This document shows, in pieces, positions 51,888-60,754 of a DNA stretch of 64,000 nucleotides. Below the pieces are notes generated by a model. The model saw only the letters and a program-made list of their open reading frames with translations, was not told the origin of the DNA and did not search any database. Made by a program: the position numbers and the translations under genes. Source of the DNA: Mycolicibacterium fluoranthenivorans (lineage in GTDB: Bacteria > Actinomycetota > Actinomycetes > Mycobacteriales > Mycobacteriaceae); contig NZ_JAANOW010000001.1 in the NCBI RefSeq assembly GCF_011758805.1, positions 1,922,001 through 1,986,000 on the forward strand. The letters run 5' to 3'. How positions within the stretch are numbered: position 1 is the first letter of the stretch; every line of letters starts with the position of its first letter.

Positions 51888-53264
51888 TTAGAGAACCACA
51901 ACGCCTTCGGCGACACCGATTGCCCGCAGATCGCGGTACCAGCGTTCGACCGGGTGTTCTTTGGTGTAGCCGTGGCCACCGAGCAGCTGGACGCCGTCCA
52001 GGCCGATCTGCATGCCCTTGTCGGCGCCGAACTTGCGAGCCAGCGCGGCCTCACGGGTGAAGGACAGGCCCTGCTCGGCGCGGGCGGCGCCGCGCCAGGT
52101 GATCAGCCGCAAGCCGTCGAGTTCGATGGCGATGTTGGCGGCCATGAACGCGACCGACTGGCGGTTGGCGATGGGCTCGCCGAACGCTTGGCGCTCCTTG
52201 ATGTAGGGGATGACGTAGTCCAGCACGGCGTGTGACGTGCCGACAGCCAGTGCGGCCCAACCCAATCGGGCCAGGGCGATGGCTTCGGAGTAGTCGTTGT
52301 CGGTGGCCTCGTCCTCGCCGAGCCGGTTGTGCAGCGGGACGGCGACGTTGTCGAGTTCGATCTTGCCCAGGGCGGCGGCGCGGATGCCCATGCTCGGGTC
52401 GGCCTTGACGGTCAACCCTTCGGACTTCGATTCGACGATGAACAGCGCCGGCTTGCCGTTGAGCTGGGCGCCGATGATGAACAGTTCGGCGTCGGCGGCG
52501 GCAGGCACCAGCGATTTGACGCCGGACAGCCGGTACCCGCTGGGGGTGCGGACCGCGGTCGTCTTCAACGCGGTCGGGTCGAACAGCGCATGCGGTTCGG
52601 TGATGGCGACGCAGGCCTGCGGGACGTTCTCGCCGGCGAACTCGGGCAGGTAGGTGGCCTGCTGGTCGGCGCTGCCCCAGTGGGTCAGGGCCGAGGCGAC
52701 ACCACCGGGCGCCAGGATCGGCAGGGCCAAGCCCATATCGCCGTAGGCCAGCGCCTCGGCGACCAACGCGGTGGTGACGGTGGAACGGTGGGCAGCGATC
52801 CCGTCGAAATCTTCGGGGATGTTGATGGCGGTGATGCCGAGTTCGGCTGCCTTGGCGATCAGGTCAACGGGGTAGGTCGCGGCATCGTCGGCGTCGTGCG
52901 CGGCGGGGCGCAGGATCTCGGCGGCGAACTCCTCGACGGTTTCGACGATGAGCTTCTGATCCTCGTCGGGCGTGAGGTCGAAGTAGTCGGATCCACTGGG
53001 CTTGAGCCGGGTGGCCGGCTTGCCGAGTCCCTGGATGCGCTTGATCTGGCGCGTCGAGGCGCCAGCGGCGGAGAACGCCGTCTTGACGCCGTAGCGCAGG
53101 CCCTTGTTGAGCGGATCGCGCAGGCCGTAGCGGTCCAGGAATTCCTGGCCGACGATGGGGGTGATCAGCGCCAATCCAATATCGGTCGCTGTCCGCTTGT
53201 GCTTTTGCAGCCCGATGGCACTCTCGGGTCCGGTGCGCTTGGGGCGGGATTCGATCTGGGTCAT
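51888..53264 (-). CDS. fadE24: Acyl-CoA dehydrogenase FadE24
   Basis: 458-residue acyl-CoA dehydrogenase with an N-terminal extension of about 80 residues before the core (FDLTPDEDQKLIVETVEEFA). Core features: CVAITEPHALFDPTALKTTA, YRLSGVKSLVPAAADAELF, AVLDYVIPYIKERQAFGEPI and the C-terminal QLLGGHGYTKEHPVERWYRD. Length and order with fadE23 and hisN match M. tuberculosis Rv3139, so the name is given. The gene starts 40 nt downstream of a 20-bp palindrome, probably a repressor site. Confidence 0.88.
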   Translation of the reverse strand: MTQIESRPKRTGPESAIGLQKHKRTATDIGLALITPIVGQEFLDRYGLRDPLNKGLRYGVKTAFSAAGASTRQIKRIQGLGKPATRLKPSGSDYFDLTPDEDQKLIVETVEEFAAEILRPAAHDADDAATYPVDLIAKAAELGITAINIPEDFDGIAAHRSTVTTALVAEALAYGDMGLALPILAPGGVASALTHWGSADQQATYLPEFAGENVPQACVAITEPHALFDPTALKTTAVRTPSGYRLSGVKSLVPAAADAELFIIGAQLNGKPALFIVESKSEGLTVKADPSMGIRAAALGKIELDNVAVPLHNRLGEDEATDNDYSEAIALARLGWAALAVGTSHAVLDYVIPYIKERQAFGEPIANRQSVAFMAANIAIELDGLRLITWRGAARAEQGLSFTREAALARKFGADKGMQIGLDGVQLLGGHGYTKEHPVERWYRDLRAIGVAEGVVVL

Positions 53265-53303
53265 GTGCAGCCTCGTCTAGTAGGTGCGGTGTGCCATGAC
53301 CGT

Positions 53304-53323
53304 ATCTTACTCCCGAGTAAGAT
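53304..53323. promoter_or_regulatory. 20-bp palindromic operator upstream of fadE24
   Basis: ATCTTACTC-CC-GAGTAAGAT has perfect 9-bp arms and lies 40 nt before the fadE24 start and 22 nt after the hisN stop. On the minus strand, a possible -10 TACGGT follows it and TTGCCG precedes it, so it overlaps the promoter core. TetR-family fatty acid regulators bind such sites; the regulator is not encoded next to it. Confidence 0.6.
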
Positions 53324-53344
53324 CGGCAAAAGCTGTTACTAAGT

Positions 53345-54121
53345 TCACACCAGGCGGCGCAGGACCTGGTCGTGCAAGAGGCCGTTGGTGGCCAGCGCGC
53401 TGCCGCCGTGCGGGCCGGGCCGGCCGTCCACGCTGGTGAAGGTTCCGCCGGCTTCCCTGATGAGGATGTCCAGCGGCGCGATGTCCCACACCTTCACCTC
53501 GGGTTCGCAGGCAATGTCCACCGCGCCCTCGGCGACCAGGCAGTACGACCAGAAATCCCCGTAGGCCCGCACCCGCCACACCTCGTCGGTGAGTGCCACG
53601 AACTCCTCACGGCGGTCCTCCCACCCGGTGGTGAGGTCGGAGTACGACAGGCTGGCCGCGCTCAGTTCGGTCACGCCGGACACCTGAATCCGGCGGGTCG
53701 ACCCGTTGAACGACGCGTACGCACCCTCGCCGGCAGCGGCCCACCAGCGCCGGCCCAGCGCCGGTGCGCTCACCACGCCGACCACCGGCACACCGTCGTC
53801 GACCAAAGCGATCAACGTGCACCACACCGGCACCCCGCGCACGAAGTTCTTGGTGCCGTCGATCGGATCGATGATCCAGATGCGGCCCGCTGTCGTCCCG
53901 GAAGTCGTTGCGCCGCCGAACTCTTCGCCGAACACCGCGTCTGCGGGCCGCGCCTGCGCCAGTGCCGCGCGCAACGCCTCCTCGGCGCCCTGGTCGGCGT
54001 CGGTGACCGGGGTCAGATCCGGTTTTGTCTCGACGCGCAGATCCAGCGCGCCGAAGCGCTCCATGGTGAGCGCGTCGGCCTGATCGGCGAGCTGCAGGGC
54101 GAGCGTGAGATCGGTACTCAT
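53345..54121 (-). CDS. hisN: Histidinol-phosphate phosphatase (inositol monophosphatase family)
   Basis: 258-residue Mg2+-dependent phosphatase that removes phosphate from L-histidinol phosphate in histidine synthesis, by resemblance to M. tuberculosis HisN (Rv3137, 260 aa), which also lies beside fadE24. Metal-site motifs: FGEEFGG (Glu), [17 protein letters not shown] (Asp-x-Asp-Gly-Thr) and [17 protein letters not shown] (Asp). The ATG at 54121 is 23 nt from the divergent start of the small membrane protein gene. Confidence 0.88.
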   Translation of the reverse strand: MSTDLTLALQLADQADALTMERFGALDLRVETKPDLTPVTDADQGAEEALRAALAQARPADAVFGEEFGGATTSGTTAGRIWIIDPIDGTKNFVRGVPVWCTLIALVDDGVPVVGVVSAPALGRRWWAAAGEGAYASFNGSTRRIQVSGVTELSAASLSYSDLTTGWEDRREEFVALTDEVWRVRAYGDFWSYCLVAEGAVDIACEPEVKVWDIAPLDILIREAGGTFTSVDGRPGPHGGSALATNGLLHDQVLRRLV

Positions 54122-54132
54122 GGCTGCAGTCC

Positions 54133-54138
54133 TACCAT
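54133..54138 (+). promoter_or_regulatory. Putative -10 element for a leaderless transcript
   Basis: TACCAT (TANNNT) ends 6 nt before ATG 54145, in the 23-nt divergent space between hisN and the small membrane protein gene. Confidence 0.4.
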
Positions 54139-54144
54139 GGGGCT

Positions 54145-54492
54145 ATGTGGGAATTCGCTCTGCTGTTGCTGTTGGTCGGCGCGTTGGTCCTGATCGTCGT
54201 GCCGCGACTGCGCAACCGGCGGGGCACTCCCGGCGATTGGCAGTCCGGCCAGCTGTTGGTGACCGGTCTGAGCCCCCGGCCGGACGCCACCGGTGAACAG
54301 TTCGTCACCATCACCGGCGTGATCAACGGCCCCACGGTGGCCGAGCACGTGGTGTACCAGCAGCTGGCGGTCGACGTCGACCAGTGGCCGACCGTGGGCC
54401 AGTTGATCGCCGTCGTCTACTCGCCGAAGAATCCCGACAACTGGCGATTCGCGCCGTCGCAGGTGCCCGACCACCCGGGCGAGTTGTCCTAG
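54145..54492 (+). CDS. Conserved small membrane-anchored protein
   Basis: 115 residues. One N-terminal transmembrane helix (MWEFALLLLLVGALVLIVVP) followed by RLRNRR on the cytoplasmic side, then a beta-rich domain (GQLLVTGLSPRPDATGEQFV, ITGVINGPTVAEHVVYQQLA, TVGQLIAVVYSPKNPDNWRF) that could be an OB- or SH3-like fold. I do not recognise a named family. The stop shares the CTAG palindrome with the stop of the convergent DUF559 gene. The gene is divergent from hisN. Confidence 0.72.
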   Translation: MWEFALLLLLVGALVLIVVPRLRNRRGTPGDWQSGQLLVTGLSPRPDATGEQFVTITGVINGPTVAEHVVYQQLAVDVDQWPTVGQLIAVVYSPKNPDNWRFAPSQVPDHPGELS

Positions 54493-55436
54493 CCCGCGAG
54501 ATTGCAGTTATCGCCCGAAAGAACGAGTGCACGCCGCAGCAACTGCAATCTCGCGGCGAGCCGGGCCCGTGCCGGATGTGGTGGGCCGAGTTTCCCGTCC
54601 CAACCGCGGGCGAGCAGGGTGCGGTACGTCCGTTCCAGGATCTCCCAGTCGCTGTCCTCTTTGATCACCCGCACGACGTTCCACCCGAGTCGTTCGATCC
54701 GGGGGAGTGTGCGTAGGTCTTTCACGTACTGAAACCGATTGGTGCGGTGTTGATCTCCGTCGTACTCGACGACGACCAGATGCTCCGCCCAGCCCAGGTC
54801 GACGGTGCGCAGCACCCTGCGGCCGTCCAGGATGGGGATCTGGGTGACCGGCCGCGGGAAGCCGGTGTCGAGGAACAACAAGCGCAGGCGGCTTTCCTGA
54901 GGTGAGGCCGCGCCGCCGTCCACAAGGGGCAGTATGGCGCGCAGTTGTTTGAGCCCACGGACGCCGCGATAGCGCTCCGCCAACATGGACACGTCCGCGG
55001 TGTCGAATGCCGTGACGCGCTTGAGTTCATCCATCCGGGCGAGCGCCTCGGTCCGCGGCCGGTATCGTCCCAGGTCGAACGCGGTACGGGCCGGCGTTGT
55101 CACCCGGACGCAATCCTCGACCATCACCTCGTCGGCGCCGAGGCGGTCGCGCCGCACCACGATCCCCGGCGGCGGCCGACTGATGGTCCAGATCATCTCG
55201 ACGTCGATGTCCATATCGATCCAGCGGGCGCCGTGCAGTGCCGACGCGGCGAGGCCGGCGATGACCCCCAGCTTGCGGGAGCGGAGGAAGGCGCCGTCGA
55301 TGCGCTCGTCGAGGGTCAATTCGTGCCCCCTGGGCGCATAGACGTCACGGTGGATGCGGTCGTGGTGGCGGCGCAATTCGTGTGGCGTGACCGAACCGTG
55401 CGCCAGGGCCTGCGTGCCCACGATGAGCTTCCTCAT
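54489..55436 (-). CDS. AbiEi-like antitoxin domain / DUF559 endonuclease-like protein
   Basis: 315 residues. The N-terminal half (LIVGTQALAHGSVTPHELRR, IHRDVYAPRGHELTLDERI, AGLAASALHGARW) looks like the winged-helix domain of type IV AbiEi antitoxins. The C-terminal half has a PD-(D/E)XK/Vsr-like DUF559 pattern: ESRLRLLFLDTGFP, TVDLGWAEHLVVVEYDGDQH and RTLPRIERLGWNVVRVIKED. Start 55436 (MRKLIVGT) is used; the longer frame to 55496 enters the flanking hairpin. The last 20 codons encode RLQLLRR...DNCNLAG across a 16-bp inverted repeat. No toxin gene is adjacent. Related repeats bound the gene on both sides. Confidence 0.8.
   Translation of the reverse strand: MRKLIVGTQALAHGSVTPHELRRHHDRIHRDVYAPRGHELTLDERIDGAFLRSRKLGVIAGLAASALHGARWIDMDIDVEMIWTISRPPPGIVVRRDRLGADEVMVEDCVRVTTPARTAFDLGRYRPRTEALARMDELKRVTAFDTADVSMLAERYRGVRGLKQLRAILPLVDGGAASPQESRLRLLFLDTGFPRPVTQIPILDGRRVLRTVDLGWAEHLVVVEYDGDQHRTNRFQYVKDLRTLPRIERLGWNVVRVIKEDSDWEILERTYRTLLARGWDGKLGPPHPARARLAARLQLLRRALVLSGDNCNLAG
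54494..54556. repeat. Left hairpin of the DUF559 unit
   Basis: Arms CCGCGAGATTGCAGTT (54494-54509) and AACTGCAATCTCGCGG (54541-54556) are perfect over 16 bp with a 31-nt loop containing GTGCAC. They lie within the last codons of the DUF559 gene. Confidence 0.85.
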
Positions 55437-55507
55437 ACCGGGATGTTCACCCCGGGTGCCGACAGATCTCCTCGACATTGCGGTTGTTGTGCACAAGTGC
55501 GAGTGGC

Positions 55508-55534
55508 GTCCGCGATAACGGCAATCTCGCGGAC
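55508..55534. repeat. Right hairpin of the DUF559 unit
   Basis: GTCCGCGA (55508-55515) and TCGCGGAC (55527-55534) form an 8-bp stem with an 11-nt loop. GCAATCTCGCGG at 55521-55532 repeats the core of the left hairpin. GTGCAC lies about 20 nt upstream (55490-55495), as in the left copy read on the minus strand. Confidence 0.8.
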
Positions 55535-55548
55535 GGGCGGGGGATGGC

Positions 55549-55554
55549 TACGCT
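55549..55554 (+). promoter_or_regulatory. Putative -10 element for the PPOX-F420 gene
   Basis: TACGCT ends 7 nt before GTG 55562, which would give a leaderless mRNA and decides that start over ATG 55544, which would lie upstream of the transcript. Confidence 0.45.
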
Positions 55555-55561
55555 GACATTC

Positions 55562-55969
55562 GTGCCCCAGCCGCTGCCCGAAGACCTGCTCGACCTGCTG
55601 CGCAAGCCCAGCCCGTGCTTCGTCGCGACGTTGATGCCGGACGGGTCACCGCAGCTCACCGAGACCTGGGTGCACACCGACGGTGAACATGTCGTCATCA
55701 ACATCGTCGACGGCCACCAGAAGGCGCGGAACATCGCGCGCGACCCGCGTGTGGCGGTGAACATCGCCGATCCCGACGACATCCGCCGGTTCTACGCGGT
55801 CCGTGGTCGGGTCAGCGCCGTCACCACCGAGGGCGGCAGGGAGAGCATCGACGAGATCTCACACAAGTACCTCGGGATCCCGTACCCGAACTTCAGCGGA
55901 AACCCGGACGAGACAAGGCTCATCGTCACCATCGAAGCCGACAAGATCACCCCGCCCATGGGTGGGTGA
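55562..55969 (+). CDS. PPOX class F420-dependent oxidoreductase
   Basis: 135 residues with the split-barrel flavin/F420-binding fold of the pyridoxamine-5'-phosphate-oxidase-like family: LLRKPSPCFVATLMPDGSPQ, ETWVHTDGEHVVINIVDGHQ, KARNIARDPRVAVNIADPDD and RGRVSAVTTEGGRESIDEIS. Close mycobacterial relatives bind F420 and reduce diverse substrates. The GTG 55562 is favoured by a -10 hexamer 7 nt upstream and by homologues starting near PLPEDLLDLL; ATG 55544 would add six residues. It abuts the convergent fprA stop with no gap. Confidence 0.86.
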   Translation: MPQPLPEDLLDLLRKPSPCFVATLMPDGSPQLTETWVHTDGEHVVINIVDGHQKARNIARDPRVAVNIADPDDIRRFYAVRGRVSAVTTEGGRESIDEISHKYLGIPYPNFSGNPDETRLIVTIEADKITPPMGG

Positions 55970-57325
55970 TCAACCGTGCGCGATGCCCAGCATGTCGGCG
56001 ACGCTGACCAGCTTCACCCGGGGCCGGTGCTGGGCCTCGCCGGTGGCGCGCTCGTGCGCGTCGATGCGCTGCCAGTGATCGTCGGTGACGAGCTTGGGTT
56101 GCCGCGACAGCAGCCACTCGACGAGCACCTCGGAATGGTCGGCGGGGAAACCGGGTTCGCCGAGCCCGGCCAGAAGCGTGGCGACGGTATCCGCCGAATC
56201 CTTCTTGTTCGAACCGATCACGCCCGAGGGGCCGCGCTTGATCCAGCCCACCACGTACTCGTTGCGTGAACCCTCGACGCGACCGTCGGTGTGCGGGATG
56301 GTGCCGGAGCGGTCGTCGAACGGCAGTCCGCTCAGCGGCACCCCGCGGTAGCCGACCGCGCGCACCACCAGCTGTACCGGAATCTCCTCGCGCTCCCCGG
56401 TGTCCTTGGCGACCACCCGGCTGCCCTCGTTCACCAGTTCGTTGCGCCCCAACACAATCGACTCGACGCGGCCGTCGCCACGGATCTCGATCGGTGAGGT
56501 GGCGAACTTGAAGACCACCCTGCGCTTGGCTCCCCGCGGGTCCATCTCCGCGTACTCGCGCAGCACCTTCACGTTCTGCTTGACGGCCTTGCCGGCCGCC
56601 TCCAGCTCCTCGTCGGTGATGGCGTCGAAGTCGGCTCGGTCCACCACGATGTCCACCTCGGCCATCTGTTCCAGGTGGCCCAGCTCGCGTAGTTCCAGCG
56701 TCGTGAAGGGGGCCTGCACGGGTCCGCGCCGACCGACCACGATCACCTCCTGCACACCGCGCACACCGAGCGAGTCCAGGGCGTGGTCGGCGATATCGGT
56801 CTGCGCCAGGATCTCGGGATCACTGATCAGGATCCGCGCCACGTCCAGGGCCACATTGCCGTTGCCGATCACCACGGCGCGCTGTGCGTTGAGGTCCGGT
56901 GCGATGCCTTGGAAGTGCGGGTGGGCGTTGTACCAGCCGACGAAGTCGACGGCGGCGACACTGCCGGGCAGGTCCTCACCGGGGATGCCCAGGGCCCGGT
57001 CGGACTGCGCGCCGACGGCGTAGACCACCGCGTCGTAACGCTGCGCCAACTCCGCGGCCTGCACATGCTCACCGACGGTGATGTTGCCGAAGAAACGGAA
57101 CCGCGGGTTCGCCGAAGTCTTCGCGAACTGCGCGCTGATCGACTTGATCTTCGGATGATCGGGCGCCACGCCCGAGCGCACCAGGCCCCACGGCGTGGGG
57201 AGCATCTCCAACATGTCGACGCGAATCTCCCGATCCTGCGACGCATCGGCGGACTTCAACAGCGATGCGGCGGCGAAGAACCCGGAGGGTCCCGAGCCGA
57301 CGATCGCCACGTGGTACGGGCGCAT
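55970..57325 (-). CDS. fprA: Ferredoxin/adrenodoxin-type NADP+ reductase FprA
   Basis: 451-residue flavoprotein that moves electrons between NADPH and ferredoxins or P450s. FAD motif HVAIVGSGPSGFFAAASLL at residues 5-23; LPTPWGLVRSGVAPDHPKIK; NADP motif AVVIGNGNVALDVARILI; C-terminal VVGWIKRGPSGVIGSNKKDS. Length and sequence match M. tuberculosis FprA (Rv3106, 456 aa), divergent from prfB as here. Start at 57325 gives MRPYHVAIVGSG; the open upstream frame is not supported. Confidence 0.94.
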   Translation of the reverse strand: MRPYHVAIVGSGPSGFFAAASLLKSADASQDREIRVDMLEMLPTPWGLVRSGVAPDHPKIKSISAQFAKTSANPRFRFFGNITVGEHVQAAELAQRYDAVVYAVGAQSDRALGIPGEDLPGSVAAVDFVGWYNAHPHFQGIAPDLNAQRAVVIGNGNVALDVARILISDPEILAQTDIADHALDSLGVRGVQEVIVVGRRGPVQAPFTTLELRELGHLEQMAEVDIVVDRADFDAITDEELEAAGKAVKQNVKVLREYAEMDPRGAKRRVVFKFATSPIEIRGDGRVESIVLGRNELVNEGSRVVAKDTGEREEIPVQLVVRAVGYRGVPLSGLPFDDRSGTIPHTDGRVEGSRNEYVVGWIKRGPSGVIGSNKKDSADTVATLLAGLGEPGFPADHSEVLVEWLLSRQPKLVTDDHWQRIDAHERATGEAQHRPRVKLVSVADMLGIAHG

Positions 57326-57451
57326 GTGCGAGCCTTTTCGTGAGGCTGACCGGCGGCGCGCAAGGGGCTGTCGCGACGTCGCCGCAGCGGTTACCAGGCC
57401 GATGCTAGCCGCGCCGCGCCGATCGAGGGCGGACTCTGGATAAGCGGCCGG

Positions 57452-57457
57452 TACCCT
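57452..57457 (+). promoter_or_regulatory. Putative -10 element of prfB
   Basis: TACCCT ends 8 nt before the GTG start at 57466, within the 140-nt fprA-prfB divergent region. It suggests a leaderless prfB mRNA. No clear -35 hexamer. Confidence 0.45.
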
Positions 57458-57465
57458 GAACTTTC

Positions 57466-58590
57466 GTGGATCCAGACCTTCTTGCAGATATCGCCGCACT
57501 CGACGGAACGCTCACCACCGTGGAGCGGGTGCTCGATGTCGACGGTCTGCGTGCCCGCATCGCCACGCTCGAGGCCGAGGCCACCGATCCGAACCTGTGG
57601 AACGACCAGGCCAACGCGCAGAAGGTGACCAGCAGCCTGTCGCACGCCCAGAGCGAGCTGCGCCGGGTCGAGGAACTGCGCCAGCGCATCGACGATCTGC
57701 CGGTGCTCTACGAAATGGCCGCCGAAGAGGAAGACCAGGACGCTCGTACGGCGGCCCTGGAGGAAGCCGACGCCGAGCGGGCGCAGCTGCGCGAGGACCT
57801 GGAGGCCCTCGAGGTCCGCACCCTGCTGTCCGGCGAATACGACGAACGCGAAGCCGTCGTGACGATCCGCTCCGGGGCGGGCGGGGTGGACGCCGCCGAC
57901 TGGGCCGAGATGCTGATGCGGATGTACATCCGCTGGGCCGAGGCGCACAAGTATCCCGTCGAGATCTTCGACACCTCCTACGCCGAAGAGGCCGGTATCA
58001 AGAGCGCCACCTTCGCCGTGCACGCGCCCTACGCCTACGGCACGCTGTCGGTGGAACAGGGCACGCACCGGCTGGTGCGCATCAGCCCGTTCGACAACCA
58101 GGGCCGACGCCAGACCTCGTTCGCCGATGTCGAGGTGTTGCCCGTGGTGGAGACCACCGACCACATCGACATCCCGGAAGGCGATCTGCGGGTGGACGTC
58201 TACCGCTCCAGCGGCCCCGGTGGGCAGTCGGTGAACACCACCGACTCCGCGGTGCGCCTCACGCACATCCCGACCGGCATCGTCGTCACCTGCCAGAACG
58301 AGAAGTCGCAGCTGCAGAACAAGGTGTCGGCCATGCGGGTGCTGCAGGCCAAGCTGCTGGAACGCAAGCGCTTGGAGGAACGCGCCGAGATGGACGCCCT
58401 CAAGGGCGACGGCGGCAGCTCCTGGGGCAACCAGATGCGCTCATACGTGCTACACCCGTATCAAATGGTGAAAGACCTGCGCACCGAGTACGAGGTGGGG
58501 AGTCCGTCCGCCGTCCTCGACGGCGATATCGACGGCTTCCTGGAAGCGGGAATCCGTTGGCGTAACCGCAAAGACGATGACGAGACGTAG
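57466..58590 (+). CDS. prfB: Peptide chain release factor 2
   Basis: 374-residue RF2, which reads UGA and UAA stop codons. The stop-recognition tripeptide SPF is in [15 protein letters not shown] and the peptidyl-hydrolysis GGQ (residues 252-254) in [16 protein letters not shown]. The gene is one uninterrupted frame: the programmed +1 frameshift of E. coli prfB is absent, as usual in actinobacteria. GTG start supported by a leaderless -10. The MscS gene follows after 3 nt. Confidence 0.97.
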   Translation: MDPDLLADIAALDGTLTTVERVLDVDGLRARIATLEAEATDPNLWNDQANAQKVTSSLSHAQSELRRVEELRQRIDDLPVLYEMAAEEEDQDARTAALEEADAERAQLREDLEALEVRTLLSGEYDEREAVVTIRSGAGGVDAADWAEMLMRMYIRWAEAHKYPVEIFDTSYAEEAGIKSATFAVHAPYAYGTLSVEQGTHRLVRISPFDNQGRRQTSFADVEVLPVVETTDHIDIPEGDLRVDVYRSSGPGGQSVNTTDSAVRLTHIPTGIVVTCQNEKSQLQNKVSAMRVLQAKLLERKRLEERAEMDALKGDGGSSWGNQMRSYVLHPYQMVKDLRTEYEVGSPSAVLDGDIDGFLEAGIRWRNRKDDDET

Positions 58591-58593
58591 CCC

Positions 58594-59502
58594 TTGAACT
58601 GGTCCCAGCAGTGGCACAACTTCTGGCACGGTCAGATCGGTGAATGGATCCTGACCCGCGGCCTGCGGATCGTCATGCTCGTGCTCGCCGCGATGCTGGC
58701 CGCCCGGTTCGTCAACTGGATCGCGCAGAAGATCACCCAGCGCATCGATGCGGACTTCCGCGAGAGCGACGCTCTGGTGCGCTCGGAGACCACCAAGCAC
58801 CGTCAGGCCGTCGCCTCGGTCATCTCCTGGGTGACCATCGCGATGCTCGTCGTCATCGTCTTCGTCGAGTTCACCGACATCCTGGCCATCCCCATCGCCT
58901 CGCTGGTGGCACCGGCCGCGGTGATCGGTGCCGCGCTCGGTTTCGGCGCCCAGCGGCTGGTGCAGGATCTGCTGTCGGGTTTCTTCATCATCACCGAGAA
59001 GCAGTACGGCTTCGGTGACCTGGTCGCGCTGACCGTCTCCGGTATCGCACTACCCGCCGAGGGCACGGTGATCGACGTGACGTTGCGGGTGACCAAGCTG
59101 CGCTCGTCGGAGGGCGAGATGCTGACCATCCCGAACGGCCAGATCGTCAAGACAGTGAACCTGTCCAAGGACTGGGCCCGCGCGGTCGTGGATATCCCCG
59201 TGCCGACCACCGCAGACCTGCACACCGTCAACGAGTTGCTCAGCGGGGTGTGCGAGTCCGCCATGAACGATCCGCAGATGCGGGAACTGCTGTTGGACAA
59301 GCCGCAGCTCATGGGTGTGGAGAGCATCCAGGTCGACACGGTGAACCTGCGCATGGTGGCCCGCACGCTGCCCGGCAAGCAGTTCGAGGTGGGCCGCCGG
59401 CTGCGGCTGCTGGTGATCGCCGCCCTGGCCGGCGCGGGTATCGCCTCACCCGCGGAGTCCGCGGCATTGGCCCCGATCGTGCCGCAGGAGCCGCACCAGT
59501 GA
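58594..59502 (+). CDS. MscS family mechanosensitive ion channel
   Basis: 302 residues. N-terminal membrane helices ([40 protein letters not shown]) and the pore helix region [40 protein letters not shown], with the glycine/alanine pattern of TM3 in MscS. The C-terminal cytoplasmic part has [20 protein letters not shown]. It opens on hypo-osmotic shock. TTG start at 58594, 3 nt after prfB; no better start is available. Corresponds by position to Rv3104c. Its stop overlaps the next gene by 4 nt (GTGA). Confidence 0.88.
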   Translation: MNWSQQWHNFWHGQIGEWILTRGLRIVMLVLAAMLAARFVNWIAQKITQRIDADFRESDALVRSETTKHRQAVASVISWVTIAMLVVIVFVEFTDILAIPIASLVAPAAVIGAALGFGAQRLVQDLLSGFFIITEKQYGFGDLVALTVSGIALPAEGTVIDVTLRVTKLRSSEGEMLTIPNGQIVKTVNLSKDWARAVVDIPVPTTADLHTVNELLSGVCESAMNDPQMRELLLDKPQLMGVESIQVDTVNLRMVARTLPGKQFEVGRRLRLLVIAALAGAGIASPAESAALAPIVPQEPHQ

Positions 59503-60029
59503 AATTCACGCTGCGCCGCGAAGGCGAGAACCGGCACTGGCCCAACTATCTGTTCTGGGGCCGGGTGCGCGCCTCCACCGCCGGGCTGATCGTCGCGTTC
59601 TGCTTCACCTGGTGGCTGTACGACACCTATCAACCGCCGCCGGAGCCGGCGGTCCCGGCCCGGCAGGTGGTGCCGCCCGGTTTCGTGCCCGACCCCGCGT
59701 ACACCTGGGTGCCGCGCACCAACGTGCAGTCGCCGCGCACCACACGTACCACGACGACCACCACCCCGACTCCGACGACGACCGAGCCGACCACGACCAC
59801 CGAGTCGACCGGCACCACGACCACCTCCCCGGGTGTGCCGCCGACCACAACGACCTCGACTCCAGCGGCGCCGACCACGACGGTGATCGACCCCGACGGG
59901 CCCGGTCCGATTCCGCCGCTGACCTTGCCCGTCATCCCGGGCCCGACCCCAGCGGTGACGACGCAGACGACGGTCGATCCGAACGCGGCGCCCGCGACAC
60001 CGGTGCCACCCGCACGCAGCGCCAGCTGA
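59499..60029 (+). CDS. Proline/threonine-rich single-pass membrane protein (Rv3103c position)
   Basis: 176 residues. Residues about 22-45 form one transmembrane helix ([20 protein letters not shown]), followed by an extracytoplasmic Pro-rich and Thr-rich tail with long runs of TTTT, PTTT and PPTT. Between Thr-rich stretches lies [20 protein letters not shown]. Such tails may be mannosylated and span the cell wall. GTG at 59499 overlaps the MscS stop by 4 nt; AGGAG lies 9 nt before it. By position it matches Rv3103c between the channel and ftsE genes. Confidence 0.82.
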   Translation: MKFTLRREGENRHWPNYLFWGRVRASTAGLIVAFCFTWWLYDTYQPPPEPAVPARQVVPPGFVPDPAYTWVPRTNVQSPRTTRTTTTTTPTPTTTEPTTTTESTGTTTTSPGVPPTTTTSTPAAPTTTVIDPDGPGPIPPLTLPVIPGPTPAVTTQTTVDPNAAPATPVPPARSAS

Positions 60030-60053
60030 CACGCGTCACCTTCCGGCTACACT
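60026..60053 (+). promoter_or_regulatory. Putative promoter of ftsE
   Basis: CTGACA (60026-60031), one base from TTGACA, and TACACT (60048-60053) with a 16-nt spacer. Transcription would start near 60061, at or beside GTG 60062/ATG 60065, giving a leaderless ftsEX mRNA separate from the prfB operon. Confidence 0.5.
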
Positions 60054-60064
60054 GGCGTGCCGTG

Positions 60065-60754
60065 ATGATCACGCTCGACAAAGTGAGCAAGCAGTACAAA
60101 TCCTCGGCGCGGCCCGCGCTCGACGATGTGTCGCTCAAGATCGACAAGGGCGAGTTCGTCTTCCTCATCGGTCCGTCCGGATCGGGTAAGTCGACGTTCA
60201 TGCGTCTGCTGTTGGCCGCCGAACACCCGTCCAAGGGCGATATCCGGGTGTCGAAGTTCCACGTCAACAAGCTCTCCGGCCGGCATATCCCGAACCTGCG
60301 CCAGGTGATCGGCTGCGTGTTCCAGGATTTCCGGCTGCTGCAGCAGAAGACGGTGTTCGACAACGTGGCCTTCGCGCTGGAGGTGATCGGCAAGCGCGGC
60401 GATGTCATCAACCGGGTGGTACCCGACGTGCTGGAGATGGTCGGACTGTCCGGCAAGGCCAACCGGCTGCCGCACGAACTCTCCGGTGGCGAGCAGCAGC
60501 GGGTGGCGATCGCCCGGGCGTTCGTGAACCGGCCGCTGGTGCTGCTGGCCGACGAGCCCACCGGCAACCTGGACCCCGAGACCAGTAAAGACATCATGGA
60601 TCTGCTCGAGCGGATCAACCGCACCGGCACCACCGTGCTGATGGCGACGCATGACCACCACATCGTGGACTCCATGCGTCAGCGCGTCATCGAGCTCGAA
60701 CTGGGCCGGCTTGTCCGCGACGAACAGCGCGGCGTCTACGGAATGGATCGCTAA
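60065..60754 (+). CDS. ftsE: Cell division ATP-binding protein FtsE
   Basis: 229-residue ABC ATPase of the FtsEX complex, which activates peptidoglycan hydrolases (RipC in mycobacteria) at division. Walker [10 protein letters not shown], signature LSGGEQQR, Walker [16 protein letters not shown] and H-loop ATHDHH are all present. Length equals the M. tuberculosis protein. Start at ATG 60065 (MITLDKV); a GTG one codon earlier is possible and would fit leaderless initiation. ftsX starts directly after its stop. Confidence 0.97.
   Translation: MITLDKVSKQYKSSARPALDDVSLKIDKGEFVFLIGPSGSGKSTFMRLLLAAEHPSKGDIRVSKFHVNKLSGRHIPNLRQVIGCVFQDFRLLQQKTVFDNVAFALEVIGKRGDVINRVVPDVLEMVGLSGKANRLPHELSGGEQQRVAIARAFVNRPLVLLADEPTGNLDPETSKDIMDLLERINRTGTTVLMATHDHHIVDSMRQRVIELELGRLVRDEQRGVYGMDR

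Larger units (their letters stand above)
54494..55534. mobile_element. Candidate DUF559-containing unit bounded by related hairpins
   Basis: The 1.04-kb unit begins and ends with sequences sharing GCAATCTCGCGG and, with GTGCAC nearby, oriented outward from the gene at both ends (minus-strand copy at the left, plus-strand copy at the right). It carries one gene only, and no transposase or clear target duplication is visible. The status as mobile is an inference. Confidence 0.45.

Noticed and set aside
54489-55534. Insertion sequence
   Set aside because: No transposase or recombinase domain and no clear target-site duplication; reported instead as a candidate unit of unknown type.
57466-57600. 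Programmed frameshift in prfB
   Set aside because: The frame is continuous from GTG 57466, with no in-frame TGA near codon 26.
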